A stretch of DNA of 35,049 nucleotides from Myxococcota bacterium (GTDB lineage: Bacteria > Myxococcota_C > UBA6777). Below, in pieces: positions 17,227 to 25,449 of the stretch. The DNA is taken from assembly GCA_023150835.1 (NCBI GenBank), contig JAKLKB010000062.1, positions 1 through 35,049 on the forward strand, in the 5' to 3' direction. Under the pieces are notes generated by a model that saw nothing but the letters and a program-made list of their open reading frames with translations, searched no databases and had not been told where the DNA came from. The position numbers were made by a program, and so were the translations under genes. Position 1 is the stretch's first letter. Every line of letters begins with the position of its first letter.

Positions 17227-18468
17227 TTAGTCTTTTGTTTTTGCAGGAAAAAGGCACAAGTGCAACAATTTCTGTTCATAAGCAAGGCCCGCGCCGATCA
17301 GCCCGGCATTTTGGAGGCGCAGATCGAGGCCCATCGAGAGGGAGGGACGGGCTTCGGCGGTGAATTGCCATAAGGCTTCGAGCAATGCTTCTCCATGAGG
17401 GCCTTTGGAAGGAGCGGTGGGAGGGGCGACATGGATGTCTTGTACATAAGAGGCGATCCAATGGGGATAATAGAACGCTGCGGTGACGGGTGAATCGAGC
17501 AGATCAAGGGCCAAGAGATGGCCGTGAAGATAGGCGATCTGGCCGACTTGATGTTCTTGATAAGGGAGAGCCTTGAGGTAGTGTTCGAGCGTTGGATGGT
17601 GGGCTTCTTGGGCGTCGAGGTAGCTGTGGGAGACGGAAAGAGCTTGAGAGTGGGCAAGATAGCGTTCGGTGTCTTTTCGAAGGTTGTGGAGGTCGCTTGC
17701 GAAGGTTTGTTCTCGGCGAAATGATCGGCTGACGCTGTGGAGTTTGTGTGCGCGTCCGAGCGCAGCAAACAAGCCCAGTTCTGTTCGAGCGAGGCGTTCG
17801 ATGGGGGATGTTTGTTTGCGGAGTTCTTGTTCGATGGGGGAGACTTCGATGATATGGCGGCTTTGGGGAGCCAAGAGGTAGGAGGCGTTGGCGATCCGCG
17901 CTTGTTTGAGGGATGAAAAGATCTCGTCGTTGAGGATCAACAGCGGTTGTGTGCTGTGGTTGTGGATGACCAGTTTGGTCGGATGGCCGATCGCGTTGAT
18001 CTCTTCGATGGCTGCTTTGTTTTGGCGGATCGCCTCTTGGAGGAACAGCACGTCGGAGGAGGGGGCTTCATGCCGCAACAGCGGATAGATCGTCAGGTCT
18101 TCATGTTGGATCGCTGGCGCACACACAAGTCCTTGCAGAAAGACCACAAAGTAGACCTCTTGGGGCGGGGGGGGTGGCGGCTTCATCAAGTCTGCTGCTG
18201 CCCCGCCAAAATACACCAACGGCTGCTGTGCCTTGGGGACTTCGACAGAGTCCGCATCAGGCGACCGAAGGGAGTCTCGCGCTTCGACAGGTACGGAAGA
18301 TCCGTTGGAAAGCGGGGCAGAAAGTTTGGACGGTTTGGCGGGCGGAGAGGGAATCGTAGAGGAAGAGGAGTGATTGGAAGAGAGCGCAGGAGGAGCCACG
18401 GGAGAGGCCGAAGGGGCAGGTGCTTGGGTCGATGCAGAGAACAGGGAGCGTAGCCAATGGGGTAACAT
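17227..18468 (-). CDS. ARPP-1 (DUF6569)-family protein (413 aa)
   Basis: Residues about 110-400 carry the ARPP-1 pattern: DLTIYPLLRHEAP, a LFLQEAIRQNKAAIEEI stretch, then VIHNHSTQPLLILNDEIFSSLKQARIANASYLLAP and a closing IIEVSPIEQ. In known members this region reads roughly N-x-S-x-x-P-V-L-I-L-x-G-E; here the Gly before Glu is Asp. The family's biochemical role is not established; it was noted next to rhodanese/phosphatase genes. The N-terminal 100 residues are Ser/Pro/Ala-rich linker without a convincing signal peptide, including a run of six prolines. A TTGAGGATC ribosome site precedes ATG 18468. It lies between the dead matrixin and the caspase-like gene in the same orientation, 179 bases after the latter. 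Family assignment is from pattern memory, so moderately sure. Confidence 0.8.
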   Translation of the reverse strand: MLPHWLRSLFSASTQAPAPSASPVAPPALSSNHSSSSTIPSPPAKPSKLSAPLSNGSSVPVEARDSLRSPDADSVEVPKAQQPLVYFGGAAADLMKPPPPPPQEVYFVVFLQGLVCAPAIQHEDLTIYPLLRHEAPSSDVLFLQEAIRQNKAAIEEINAIGHPTKLVIHNHSTQPLLILNDEIFSSLKQARIANASYLLAPQSRHIIEVSPIEQELRKQTSPIERLARTELGLFAALGRAHKLHSVSRSFRREQTFASDLHNLRKDTERYLAHSQALSVSHSYLDAQEAHHPTLEHYLKALPYQEHQVGQIAYLHGHLLALDLLDSPVTAAFYYPHWIASYVQDIHVAPPTAPSKGPHGEALLEALWQFTAEARPSLSMGLDLRLQNAGLIGAGLAYEQKLLHLCLFPAKTKD

Positions 18469-18524
18469 CGGTGATCCTCAAGATTCGTGAACCGCTCGCC
18501 CATCGAGCGCGTGGCTCTTTTCGC

Positions 18525-18650
18525 CGAAGTGTAACACTGCTTTCGCGAAAAGCCTTGTTTATGCAAATAACTCGAATCCGAACGGGGCGCAAGGCTTTGT
18601 ACCGTGAGGCAGGCCGAGACAAAGCGTCCAACCGCGTAAGCCCCATCTTA
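18525..18650 (-). repeat. Possible degenerate copy of the dispersed repeat
   Basis: GTAACACTGCTTTCGCGAAA followed by AGCCTTGTTTATGCA resembles one terminus of copy D (GTTACGCAGTCGCCAAAAAA then GCCGTGTTCGCA), and CAACCGCGTAAG near 18631 matches the other terminus exactly. The interior has drifted. It occupies the gap between the caspase-like and ARPP-1 genes. Confidence 0.4.
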
Positions 18651-20219
18651 ATAAAGGCGCGTGGTGTTGTGTGGTGTCGATGGAAGCGGTGGTGTGGAGT
18701 GGACGGCGGGGGACGACGATGGAGCGGGTGTGTGAGGGCGGGTGGCGGTGATCGCGGAGGGCGGGTGGTTGTGTTGGTGATGGAGGATAAAAAAGACGGT
18801 AGCGGCGAGGCTTGCGGCGAGGGTGATACCGAGGGCGGTGGTTCCGCCGATATTGGTGCGTGTCGAGGCATCGACAAGAGATTGATCGATCATGCCTGTT
18901 CCGCCCGATTGTTCGAGGGGAGTGCGGGCATCGCCGTACAATTTGTGAGAGACACCGTACAGCGTGCCTGTGGCGACGGCTCCTGCAAGCGTCACCCCAA
19001 GGGCAGCGTAAAAGGCCGTCAGATAGGGGGTGGGTCGTTTGAGTTGCGCGGGGTGAGTGAGCCAAGCGATGCCTTTGTTGGAGGCGGCAGCATAGGAAAG
19101 CAGGCGGCCTTGGAAGCGTTTCAGTCGGTGGGGTTTGCCTTGGTGGAGGTCGATCTGTTTGGATTGATAGCCGCCCTTGCTGCGGTAAATGATGGTGTAC
19201 GAACCCGCCTCAAGGCCAAGATGCACAGGCTCGCCGAGGCGTTTTTTGATCTCCGCAAGCAAAAGCTGTTTTTCAGGTTGGAGGACGTAGTAATGGCCTG
19301 CAAGAGCGGTATCCAAGATCAGGCGGGACGGGGCTTTTTGAGGGTAAGTCAAGATCACATGTCCATGCCCTCGAAAAGACTTGCGGAAGCTTGGGTGTTG
19401 TACACCGCTGGAGAGAAAAAGTGTGTGGGAGATGGTTTTTTGGTAGGTGTAGCTGTAGGCTTCTTCGAGCGTCACAAGGCCGTCTTGGTTGTGATCGGCA
19501 AGGCCACGCAGAGCCGAGATCAGATGGTGAGTAAAGATCGAGCCGCGAAGGCTTTCGAGTTCGTGGGCATCTTCGCCGATACCGCTGGCGGTGAGGATGG
19601 CCTCGCCTTGGAGGGGCGTTTGCCATGCGGAAGGAAGGGCGAAATGGCGCTTGATCCGCCGCGCTCCTTTCAGTCGGAGCATCTGGCCGCTTTGGCAGGT
19701 GTCGAGGATCAAGATGCGCAGGTGAGCCGACGAGCGCCGAAGGATCTCGCGCAGCGTCGGGTAGGCAAGAGCCTGAGAGCCGAGGTGAAGAGCGTGGGGG
19801 TCTGCGTGGCCTGAGTAATAAAACAGCAGGTGTGTGGGGTGGTTGGGATGTCGCTGTCGAAAGGCGCGGATGGCCGCGTCTGTTTGTGAGAGAGCCGCAA
19901 TCAGCGTTTGGGGATCGAGACCGATCAAGCGTTGTATCCGATGTTTTGGGATCCCTCCGATCTCACGCAAGGTTTGGGCCATGCGTAGCGTGTCGCTTTG
20001 GGCGTAGCGCAGCGGGCGATCGCTTGGGTAACCCAGATTGTTCCCCACCAGTACAGCAAAGACCGCAGGGCGTAAAACCCCATCCGTTGGGGACGAACGA
20101 TGTGTTAGCGGTTGGCTGTGTGCGAGCGAGTAGGCGAAGCCGATACCCCACAAGAGCATCCCACACAAAATCCACCGCGTCACACCGAGCAAAGGAAAAA
20201 AACGAAACAAGCGAGACAT
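18648..20219 (-). CDS. Membrane-anchored caspase-like (peptidase C14) protein with EF-hand-like loop (523 aa)
   Basis: ATG 20219 follows GGAGA by about 11 bases. An N-terminal hydrophobic segment (about 9-34) is a signal anchor or signal peptide. The caspase fold begins at RPAVFAVLVGNN; the catalytic dyad is His138 (LLFYYSGHAD) and Cys175 (LILDTCQSG), both intact. An EF-hand-like loop, DHNQDGLVTLEE (242-253), lies before the end of the peptidase domain, as in several bacterial metacaspase-like proteins, and suggests calcium control. A beta-rich region (about 300-400) is followed by two transmembrane helices (AALGVTLAGAVATGTLYGV and ALGITLAASLAATVFFIL) and a Pro/Ser/Thr tail. It is divergent from an ECF sigma gene, which probably shares its regulation. 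Substrates are unknown; related orthocaspases and metacaspases cleave after Arg/Lys. Confidence 0.92.
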   Translation of the reverse strand: MSRLFRFFPLLGVTRWILCGMLLWGIGFAYSLAHSQPLTHRSSPTDGVLRPAVFAVLVGNNLGYPSDRPLRYAQSDTLRMAQTLREIGGIPKHRIQRLIGLDPQTLIAALSQTDAAIRAFRQRHPNHPTHLLFYYSGHADPHALHLGSQALAYPTLREILRRSSAHLRILILDTCQSGQMLRLKGARRIKRHFALPSAWQTPLQGEAILTASGIGEDAHELESLRGSIFTHHLISALRGLADHNQDGLVTLEEAYSYTYQKTISHTLFLSSGVQHPSFRKSFRGHGHVILTYPQKAPSRLILDTALAGHYYVLQPEKQLLLAEIKKRLGEPVHLGLEAGSYTIIYRSKGGYQSKQIDLHQGKPHRLKRFQGRLLSYAAASNKGIAWLTHPAQLKRPTPYLTAFYAALGVTLAGAVATGTLYGVSHKLYGDARTPLEQSGGTGMIDQSLVDASTRTNIGGTTALGITLAASLAATVFFILHHQHNHPPSAITATRPHTPAPSSSPAVHSTPPLPSTPHNTTRLY

Positions 20220-20278
20220 GGTGCGGCATCTCCTACGCCTTTTGGCAGAGAGTGGCTGCAAAAGGTTGATATCGGTGT

Positions 20279-20308
20279 ATTCTTTGGCGGGGCGTGCGGG
20301 TGTGTCAA
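20279..20308 (-). promoter_or_regulatory. Candidate promoter of the caspase-like gene
   Basis: On the minus strand TTGACA (20308-20303) is followed after 18 bases by AAGAAT (20284-20279, four of six matches). It lies about 60 bases before the ATG at 20219. The region is shared with the divergent sigma gene, for which no clear promoter is seen. Confidence 0.4.
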
Positions 20309-20372
20309 CGCCCCTCCGCGATGCGTCGCCTGAGATCGCAACGGTCGCATCACCGAAAAGACGATCGGTTTT

Positions 20373-20975
20373 GTGGATCTTGGAAAAAGATTTCCCACAG
20401 AGGTCTGCTTTGTCGTCTTTGAGACAGCAGAGCGCGTGAGAGAGGTAGTCGCAGCCTTGGATGCACAAGAACTCGCAGATATCTACGAACGATACGGATA
20501 CATGGTGTTGCGTGTGTGCAGGGAAGTCCTGCGCGATGAACAAGAAGCCAAAGATGCCTTGCAAGAAACCTTCTTAAAGTTTTGGCGCTTTTCCGAACGT
20601 GCCGAAGAAGTCACCGAGATATCGGGCCTCTTGCGAAGAACGGCGCTGTCTTGTGCGATCGATGCGTTGCGTGCGCGTCAACGGCGTGGTCGGCATCGCG
20701 AAGCATGGCAAGAATTACGCACGTTGTTGGAGGAAGAGCGCCGTCTCGAACAAGGCCGCACGTACTCGCAAAAAGAAGTGATCACGTTGTTGTTCCAGTC
20801 TTTGCGTGTGGACGACGAGACCTTGCGGATGGCTTATCTGTATTATCTCGATGAGATGACGCTCGAAGAAGTAGCCCTCGAAACAGGCTTTTCTCGGCGC
20901 GCTGTCGGCATGAAATTAGAACGCTTCCGCGAACATGCCCAAAAATACTGCACCAATCACGGGATCTCTTTCTGA
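20373..20975 (+). CDS. ECF-type RNA polymerase sigma factor (up to 200 aa)
   Basis: Region 2 is clear in ERYGYMVLRVCREVLRDEQ followed by EAKDALQETFLKFWRF, and region 4 helix-turn-helix in MTLEEVALETGFSRRAVGMKLERF. There is no region 3 or 1, so it is an ECF (extracytoplasmic function) factor that redirects RNA polymerase after a signal. The start is uncertain: GTG 20373 gives the longest form, GTG 20436 and TTG 20457 are alternatives, and GAGAGAGG at 20438-20445 favours TTG 20457; conserved sequence begins just after that. It is divergent from the caspase-like gene and precedes a zinc anti-sigma gene, its likely inhibitor. A dispersed repeat (copy C) separates the two. It probably controls its own operon and its neighbours. 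Confidence 0.93.
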   Translation: MDLGKRFPTEVCFVVFETAERVREVVAALDAQELADIYERYGYMVLRVCREVLRDEQEAKDALQETFLKFWRFSERAEEVTEISGLLRRTALSCAIDALRARQRRGRHREAWQELRTLLEEERRLEQGRTYSQKEVITLLFQSLRVDDETLRMAYLYYLDEMTLEEVALETGFSRRAVGMKLERFREHAQKYCTNHGISF

Positions 20976-21120
20976 TGGGAGTTGCGCAGTTGGATGGTTT
21001 TTGTGGGGCGCTGCCCCAATCCCCGCAAGGGAGCGCGGCTCCCTTGACCCCGAAAGGGGCGAAGAGATCGATGGTTTTCCAGACGGACGACTCTGTCGCT
21101 TCAAGCGGCGCGAACACGGG
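20975..21120 (+). repeat. Dispersed hairpin-rich MITE-like repeat, copy C
   Basis: It begins directly at the sigma factor stop with TGGGAGTTGCGCAGTTGG, an intact left terminus. It contains TGGGGC-GCT-GCCCCA and AAGGGAGC-GCG-GCTCCCTT hairpins, CTTGACCCCGAAAGGGGCGA, GACTCTGTCGCTTC and GCGCGAACACGG, then is cut before the TTTTTTGG end. It splits the sigma/anti-sigma operon. Confidence 0.88.
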
Positions 21121-21197
21121 GGGGGCTACAATCTGCGCCTCTCTGGTTGGAAAGGCTCTCTGAATGCCGCTCCTCTTTGGTTGGAAAGGATGGGTCG

Positions 21198-22394
21198 ATG
21201 ACGCCCAGCGTACGGGAATCTTTGGATAACACATCGGCGATCTCTGCGCATCCCTCGCGGCAAGCGTGGGATCGGTTTTGCCTCGAAGAAGCATCTGCCC
21301 AAGAACGCACCCGCCTCCAACTCCATCTTTCGGAATGTGCGCACTGCCAGTCCTCCATCCATCTGATCCGCTTAGAACAATCGGCGTTTGCACAATCCTT
21401 TCCTCGCCTTGCTTTTCTCCAAGCGATCTCCACCCAAACAACTCCCGCTGTCGAGATCCTCGAAGGATCCCGCAGCTTGAGCCTCGAAGGATCCCGCAAC
21501 TTGGGCCTCGAAGGATCCCGCAACTTGGGCCTCGAAGGCTCCCGCAGCTTGGGCCTCGAAGGCTCCCGCAACTTGGGCCTCGAAGGCTCCCGCAGCTTGG
21601 GCCTCGAACAAGTCTCTTTGGCGCGTACCGAAGAAGTCCCGTTGCGGCGTCAGGAAGTATTGGTTTCTGTCGGGCATGGTGGTTGGTTGGAGTGGCTTCG
21701 TTGGGGTGGTTGGTTGGGTTCGGTGGGGGCGTGTGGTTTGTTGTTGTTGTGGTTGGGGTCGGTGGGAGATCCCAAAGAGATCGGCAAGAGCGAGCCGTTG
21801 GGGTCCGAAGCTGCACCTTTCTCGGCAAAGAGGCCGATGGTTCGGCATGATGAAGTGTTGGGTCCAGAGGCTGAACCTTTCTCGGCAAAGAGGCCGATGG
21901 TTCGGCATGATGAAGTGTTGGGTCCAGAGGCTGAACCTTTCTCGGCAAAGAGGCCGATGGTTCGGCATGATGGGGAGCTTTGGCGGAAAAAAGGCGGGGG
22001 GCCGTTGTTGGAGGTCTTTTTGTCTCGCAAGGGGGTGCAAGCCTTGGTGCGATCGGGGGCCTCTTTTGAGGCAGGAGATCAGTTGGGCTTTTGCTATCAA
22101 GGGGCGGGGTATGGATTTTTGACGTTGGTGCTTGTGGATGCGAAAGGGTCGGTGTCATGGCTGTATCCGTCCTCGGCTGCACCAAGCATCCCCATCGCAG
22201 CCCAAGGCCGTCTACAAGATGCCGTGGAGTTGGATTCATCGCTTGGACGAGAGCGGATTATCGCCTTCTTTGCGGAGCGTCCCCTCCATGCCAAGCGGAT
22301 CCTCGCGGCGCTATCTTCCCCAAAGGAAGGCCCACAACAGCTTGCAACGGGTGAGCGAGTTTTTGTTCGCAGCTTTTTGTTGAAAAAGAAGTAG
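21198..22394 (+). CDS. Zinc-finger anti-sigma factor with DUF4384-like domain and internal repeats (398 aa)
   Basis: ATG 21198 lies seven bases after GGAAAGGA. The N-terminal cytoplasmic part has the ZAS motif H43-x3-C47-x2-C50, which lets such proteins hold ECF sigma factors. Six perfect-length eight-residue repeats (LEGSR-S/N-LG) follow. A transmembrane helix (LGSVGACGLLLLWLGSVG, about residues 176-193) comes next, then three near-identical 20-residue repeats (PFSAKRPMVRHDEVLGPEAE). The C-terminal domain (about 270-398) looks like DUF4384, a module found in caspase/sigma loci, with LEVFLSRKG, GDQLGFCYQGAGYGFLTLVLVDAKG and RIIAFFAERPL. It likely senses an envelope signal and releases the sigma factor. 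Its 3' end is eight bases from the convergent subtilase gene. Confidence 0.88.
   Translation: MTPSVRESLDNTSAISAHPSRQAWDRFCLEEASAQERTRLQLHLSECAHCQSSIHLIRLEQSAFAQSFPRLAFLQAISTQTTPAVEILEGSRSLSLEGSRNLGLEGSRNLGLEGSRSLGLEGSRNLGLEGSRSLGLEQVSLARTEEVPLRRQEVLVSVGHGGWLEWLRWGGWLGSVGACGLLLLWLGSVGDPKEIGKSEPLGSEAAPFSAKRPMVRHDEVLGPEAEPFSAKRPMVRHDEVLGPEAEPFSAKRPMVRHDGELWRKKGGGPLLEVFLSRKGVQALVRSGASFEAGDQLGFCYQGAGYGFLTLVLVDAKGSVSWLYPSSAAPSIPIAAQGRLQDAVELDSSLGRERIIAFFAERPLHAKRILAALSSPKEGPQQLATGERVFVRSFLLKKK
21459..21602 (+). repeat. 24-bp coding tandem repeat, six units (LEGSRxLG)
   Basis: Six copies of CTCGAAGGMTCCCGCARCTT-GGGC in frame inside the anti-sigma gene, with starts at 21459, 21483, 21507, 21531, 21555 and 21579; a partial seventh begins at 21603. 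The copies are nearly identical in DNA, so the expansion is recent and likely length-variable. Confidence 0.95.
21809..21974 (+). repeat. 60-bp coding tandem repeat, about 2.75 units
   Basis: Positions 21841-21900 and 21901-21960 are identical. A nearly identical partial copy precedes them (from about 21809) and a short part follows. Exactly 20 codons per unit, on the far side of the transmembrane helix from the 24-bp repeats. Confidence 0.95.
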
Positions 22395-22402
22395 ATCTGT
22401 TT

Positions 22403-25285
22403 TCAGCGGCGGAGGGGCCAAAAGCCCAGAAAAAACAACACCCACAAACTCCACCACAAAAAGGAGCCGATTGGAGAGGCATCCGAGGGGGCGTTGCAGC
22501 CGCATCCACCTTTGGGGAGCTCGGTCTCCTCGGCAGGTTCGGGGGTGTTTTCGGATGCGGTGTCTGCGGTGGTTTCGGGCATCGCATCCGAAGTCGTGGC
22601 GGTATCTGGCGAAGCATCGGCGATCGGCTCGGTGGTTGGGGTGCTTTCGGAGGGGGCGGTCTCCTTTGTGTCTTCGGTGGGGGTGGGTTCGGAGGGTTGG
22701 ATCGGTTCGGAGGTCGGGTCGGTGGCGCGGAGGGTGAGTGAAGCGGTGGCGGTGCGGCCACTTTCGGAGACGGCGATGACGGTGAGGGTGCGTTGTCCGA
22801 CTTGATCGAGAGTGATCTCTTCGGTGGGGGCGGTGCCGATGCGCTCGTTGCCGTCTTTTTCGTCGAGGTTCCAGAAGAATTCTTTGAGGACGACGTTGTT
22901 GAGGGCGGTCACTTTGAGCGATACACGAAAAGGGGCGGGGCCTTCGGTGGTTCCGTTGGAGGTTTCGAGCTTGATCTGTGGGGCGGTGGAAGCTTGCCAG
23001 AACTGGTAGGCTTCGGGCAAACGGAGCAAGCCTTTTCCCCACTGCGCTTCATCGGGGTTGCTTTGCCAAGTGACGGGCTGTGCGGTCTTTTGGAAGAGGG
23101 GGCGCACAAAGGCGGTGGGATCTTTTTGCAAGATCAGTGCGGCAGCGCCTGTTGCCATCGGCGTTGCCATGCTGGTTCCCCCCAATACAAAACCGCCGTT
23201 GAGCGTGTATCCTGCGAGTAGATCGCTGCATCCTTCGAGGTTGGGGTCTTGTTTGCAGTCCAAGACGAAGCGGGTGGCGGTGGACTCGATGCTGTGTCCC
23301 GGGGCCAAGAGGGTGACACCTGCCCGACCGTCACGAGTGGGGCCGCGACTGCTGAACCACGAAAGATCCACAGGCGACAAAAACTCTGAAGCAAAGAAAT
23401 AACCGCTGTCCAGATCGGCGGCGTTGTGCAGATCGTACGAACCGACCGCAAGCGCACCGCGTGAGGTGGCGGGACTTGAAAGCGTCCCTTGGACCGAGCC
23501 ATCGGGGTTTTGTGGAATCAGATCCAGAAACTCCCCATCTTCCGAAGAATTGTAGGCATGAAAGATCCCTGAGTCTGTGCCGCCTGTGCGGGTGATGCGA
23601 AAGGTGATGATCTCTTCTTGTTGGGGCTCGCTGTTCCATCGGAGGCTGACGGTGCTGTGTAAAAGCGTGGGGTTGTCGGGAAACACCTGTCCAGCCGCCC
23701 ATTCAAAGGTGAAGAGGCCGTTGTTGGCTTGTCGCGTTTGGCCCCACAACAAGGTCTCGCTGCGCCCGTTGCTTGAGAACGAGATCGCGTAGGTGTCAGC
23801 TTTGTCTGTGAAAAAATCGACCACGAGCGGGTACGAATCGGCTCCGTAAGGCGGGGTAGCTTGGATGCGTAGAGTGGTGCTTTGGTTTGGGCCGAGTTGG
23901 GCGGTTGCGTGGAGCGGAGAAGCCCCTTCGTTGCCGACAGCGGCGATCAGGTTTACTCCCGGGGCAACGGCTTGTTCGACCGCTTTGTCGTCAAGATGGG
24001 TTCCATCGTGCGCACCGAGATGACCCCCAAGGCTCATATTGACCACCACAGGGCGCTTGAGCGACTTGGCTTTGTCGAGGATATACGCAAGGGCTGTCAC
24101 GATATCGCTAAATCCTTTGACGATGATCAAGTCGGCAGCAGGGGCGATCCCGGGCTTGGAACCGCCACCCGCAGCGATCCCTGCGATGTGGGTCCCGTGA
24201 CCGTCGGTGTCAAAGCTGCGCACAGCGTTGCGATTGCACGAAGGAAGGGCTGCATCGATCTCTTGGCGGGTGTATTCGACGCCGTATCCGCTTTGTCCGA
24301 CGATGCTTGCCGGAGGAGAGCGCTCTCCTCGGCGGGGCGTGAGATCTTGATCCCACAACGACAGCACCCGTGAGCGGCCCTGTTGAACAAAATCGGCGTG
24401 GCACCAATCGATCCCTGTGTCGATGATGCCGATGATCACGCCGTTTCCGTCGAGGCTGTGGGCTTTTTTGAGTGTGTTTGCGCCGATCCCTGCGCGTCGT
24501 GGCGGTCGAGAACTGCTGATCGCACCGCCGCTGAGTTGGCTTGTGCTGAGGGGGATATCTTCGGAGGCCACGATCAAGGCGAAGGAGCCGCGCTTGTTGT
24601 CCTGAGAGGCTACACGCACAAACAGCGTGGTGGGTTGTGTGGTGCTGTGCGAAAGGCGGGCGTGCGAAATTGGCGACGGATGGGGGTCGCTGCTTCCACC
24701 ATTTCCGAAGGAGGGAAAGTCGCGGTCGAGGACGTTGGTGCAGTTGGTATCGGCGCACAGGCTGACGAGCGGTGTCCAAACAGGCCGTTGTTCTTCGCCA
24801 TCAGGGATCGCGAGGATCGTGAGCTTGCCCGCAACAGGAAGCACCAAGGCATAAGTCAGCGTAGGTGTCGATGCTGAAAGTGCCGCTGCATGGGTGATCA
24901 TGTTTGACATGGCGAGGCTTCGGCGTGGTTTGTGCCGTACAGCAGGAGAGATCCGCACGATGGCAGCATGACCGCGAAGTTGTCGCAATGCCCCCAACGT
25001 CGCACGCACCGCCACTACCGAACCGACACGCCCACCATACGAAAGCCCCTCGATCTTCGGGAGCGCGTACCCTTGTTTGAGTTCCATGATCAGCCGATAT
25101 CGGCCTTGGGCGTCTTTGCGCACCGTTGAACCCAACAATCCACCCCGCAGCAGCGATCGCAAGGCGATCCCCCACCCTTCGCTTTCTGTCTTCTCTCGCG
25201 GCGACGTGAGCAAGATCGATTCTTCCTTGAAGTTGCACCCCGCCAACAACACACTCCAACACAGCCATACTCTCCAATTCCACAT
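22403..25285 (-). CDS. Subtilisin-like (S8) serine protease lipoprotein with MYXO-CTERM-like tail (960 aa)
   Basis: ATG 25285 lies about eight bases after AAGGAG. MWNWRVWLCWSVLLAGC is a clear lipoprotein signal (Cys17). The S8 catalytic triad is intact: Asp289 (GIIDTG), His363 (DGHGTHIAG) and Ser705 (GGTSMATP); the long stretch between His and Ser holds a beta-rich insertion. A region before the protease domain (about 60-270) is prodomain-like. After it, a PKD-like module (about 745-830) and a Pro/Glu/Thr/Ala-rich linker lead to GGCGC, a tryptophan-rich transmembrane helix and a final RR, as in MYXO-CTERM proteins. Carrying both a lipobox and a C-terminal sorting tail is unusual. It should act outside the cytoplasm. 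It is convergent with the anti-sigma gene and its start lies 77 bases from a 9-bp satellite. Confidence 0.93.
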   Translation of the reverse strand: MWNWRVWLCWSVLLAGCNFKEESILLTSPREKTESEGWGIALRSLLRGGLLGSTVRKDAQGRYRLIMELKQGYALPKIEGLSYGGRVGSVVAVRATLGALRQLRGHAAIVRISPAVRHKPRRSLAMSNMITHAAALSASTPTLTYALVLPVAGKLTILAIPDGEEQRPVWTPLVSLCADTNCTNVLDRDFPSFGNGGSSDPHPSPISHARLSHSTTQPTTLFVRVASQDNKRGSFALIVASEDIPLSTSQLSGGAISSSRPPRRAGIGANTLKKAHSLDGNGVIIGIIDTGIDWCHADFVQQGRSRVLSLWDQDLTPRRGERSPPASIVGQSGYGVEYTRQEIDAALPSCNRNAVRSFDTDGHGTHIAGIAAGGGSKPGIAPAADLIIVKGFSDIVTALAYILDKAKSLKRPVVVNMSLGGHLGAHDGTHLDDKAVEQAVAPGVNLIAAVGNEGASPLHATAQLGPNQSTTLRIQATPPYGADSYPLVVDFFTDKADTYAISFSSNGRSETLLWGQTRQANNGLFTFEWAAGQVFPDNPTLLHSTVSLRWNSEPQQEEIITFRITRTGGTDSGIFHAYNSSEDGEFLDLIPQNPDGSVQGTLSSPATSRGALAVGSYDLHNAADLDSGYFFASEFLSPVDLSWFSSRGPTRDGRAGVTLLAPGHSIESTATRFVLDCKQDPNLEGCSDLLAGYTLNGGFVLGGTSMATPMATGAAALILQKDPTAFVRPLFQKTAQPVTWQSNPDEAQWGKGLLRLPEAYQFWQASTAPQIKLETSNGTTEGPAPFRVSLKVTALNNVVLKEFFWNLDEKDGNERIGTAPTEEITLDQVGQRTLTVIAVSESGRTATASLTLRATDPTSEPIQPSEPTPTEDTKETAPSESTPTTEPIADASPDTATTSDAMPETTADTASENTPEPAEETELPKGGCGCNAPSDASPIGSFLWWSLWVLFFLGFWPLRR

Positions 25286-25361
25286 CTTCAACCACTCCTT
25301 CACAAAAAACCCGTTCCGTTTTCGATAGGGTACGCAAAACCCCAACCCATGTCCACGTAAA

Positions 25362-25428
25362 ACACGGAAGACACGGAAGACACGGAAGACACGGAAGACA
25401 CGGAAGACACGGAAGACACGGAAGACAC
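25362..25428. repeat. 9-bp tandem satellite, second array
   Basis: Seven copies of ACACGGAAG plus a partial unit. The unit shares the CGGAAG core and 9-base period with the array at 1-333 (ACGGAAGAC here, ACGGAAGAT there). It sits upstream of the subtilase start and just past the 3' end of the dehydrogenase gene, in the 164-base gap between two minus-strand genes. Confidence 0.95.
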
Positions 25429-25449
25429 AAACGATGAAATGGCTTTTGG

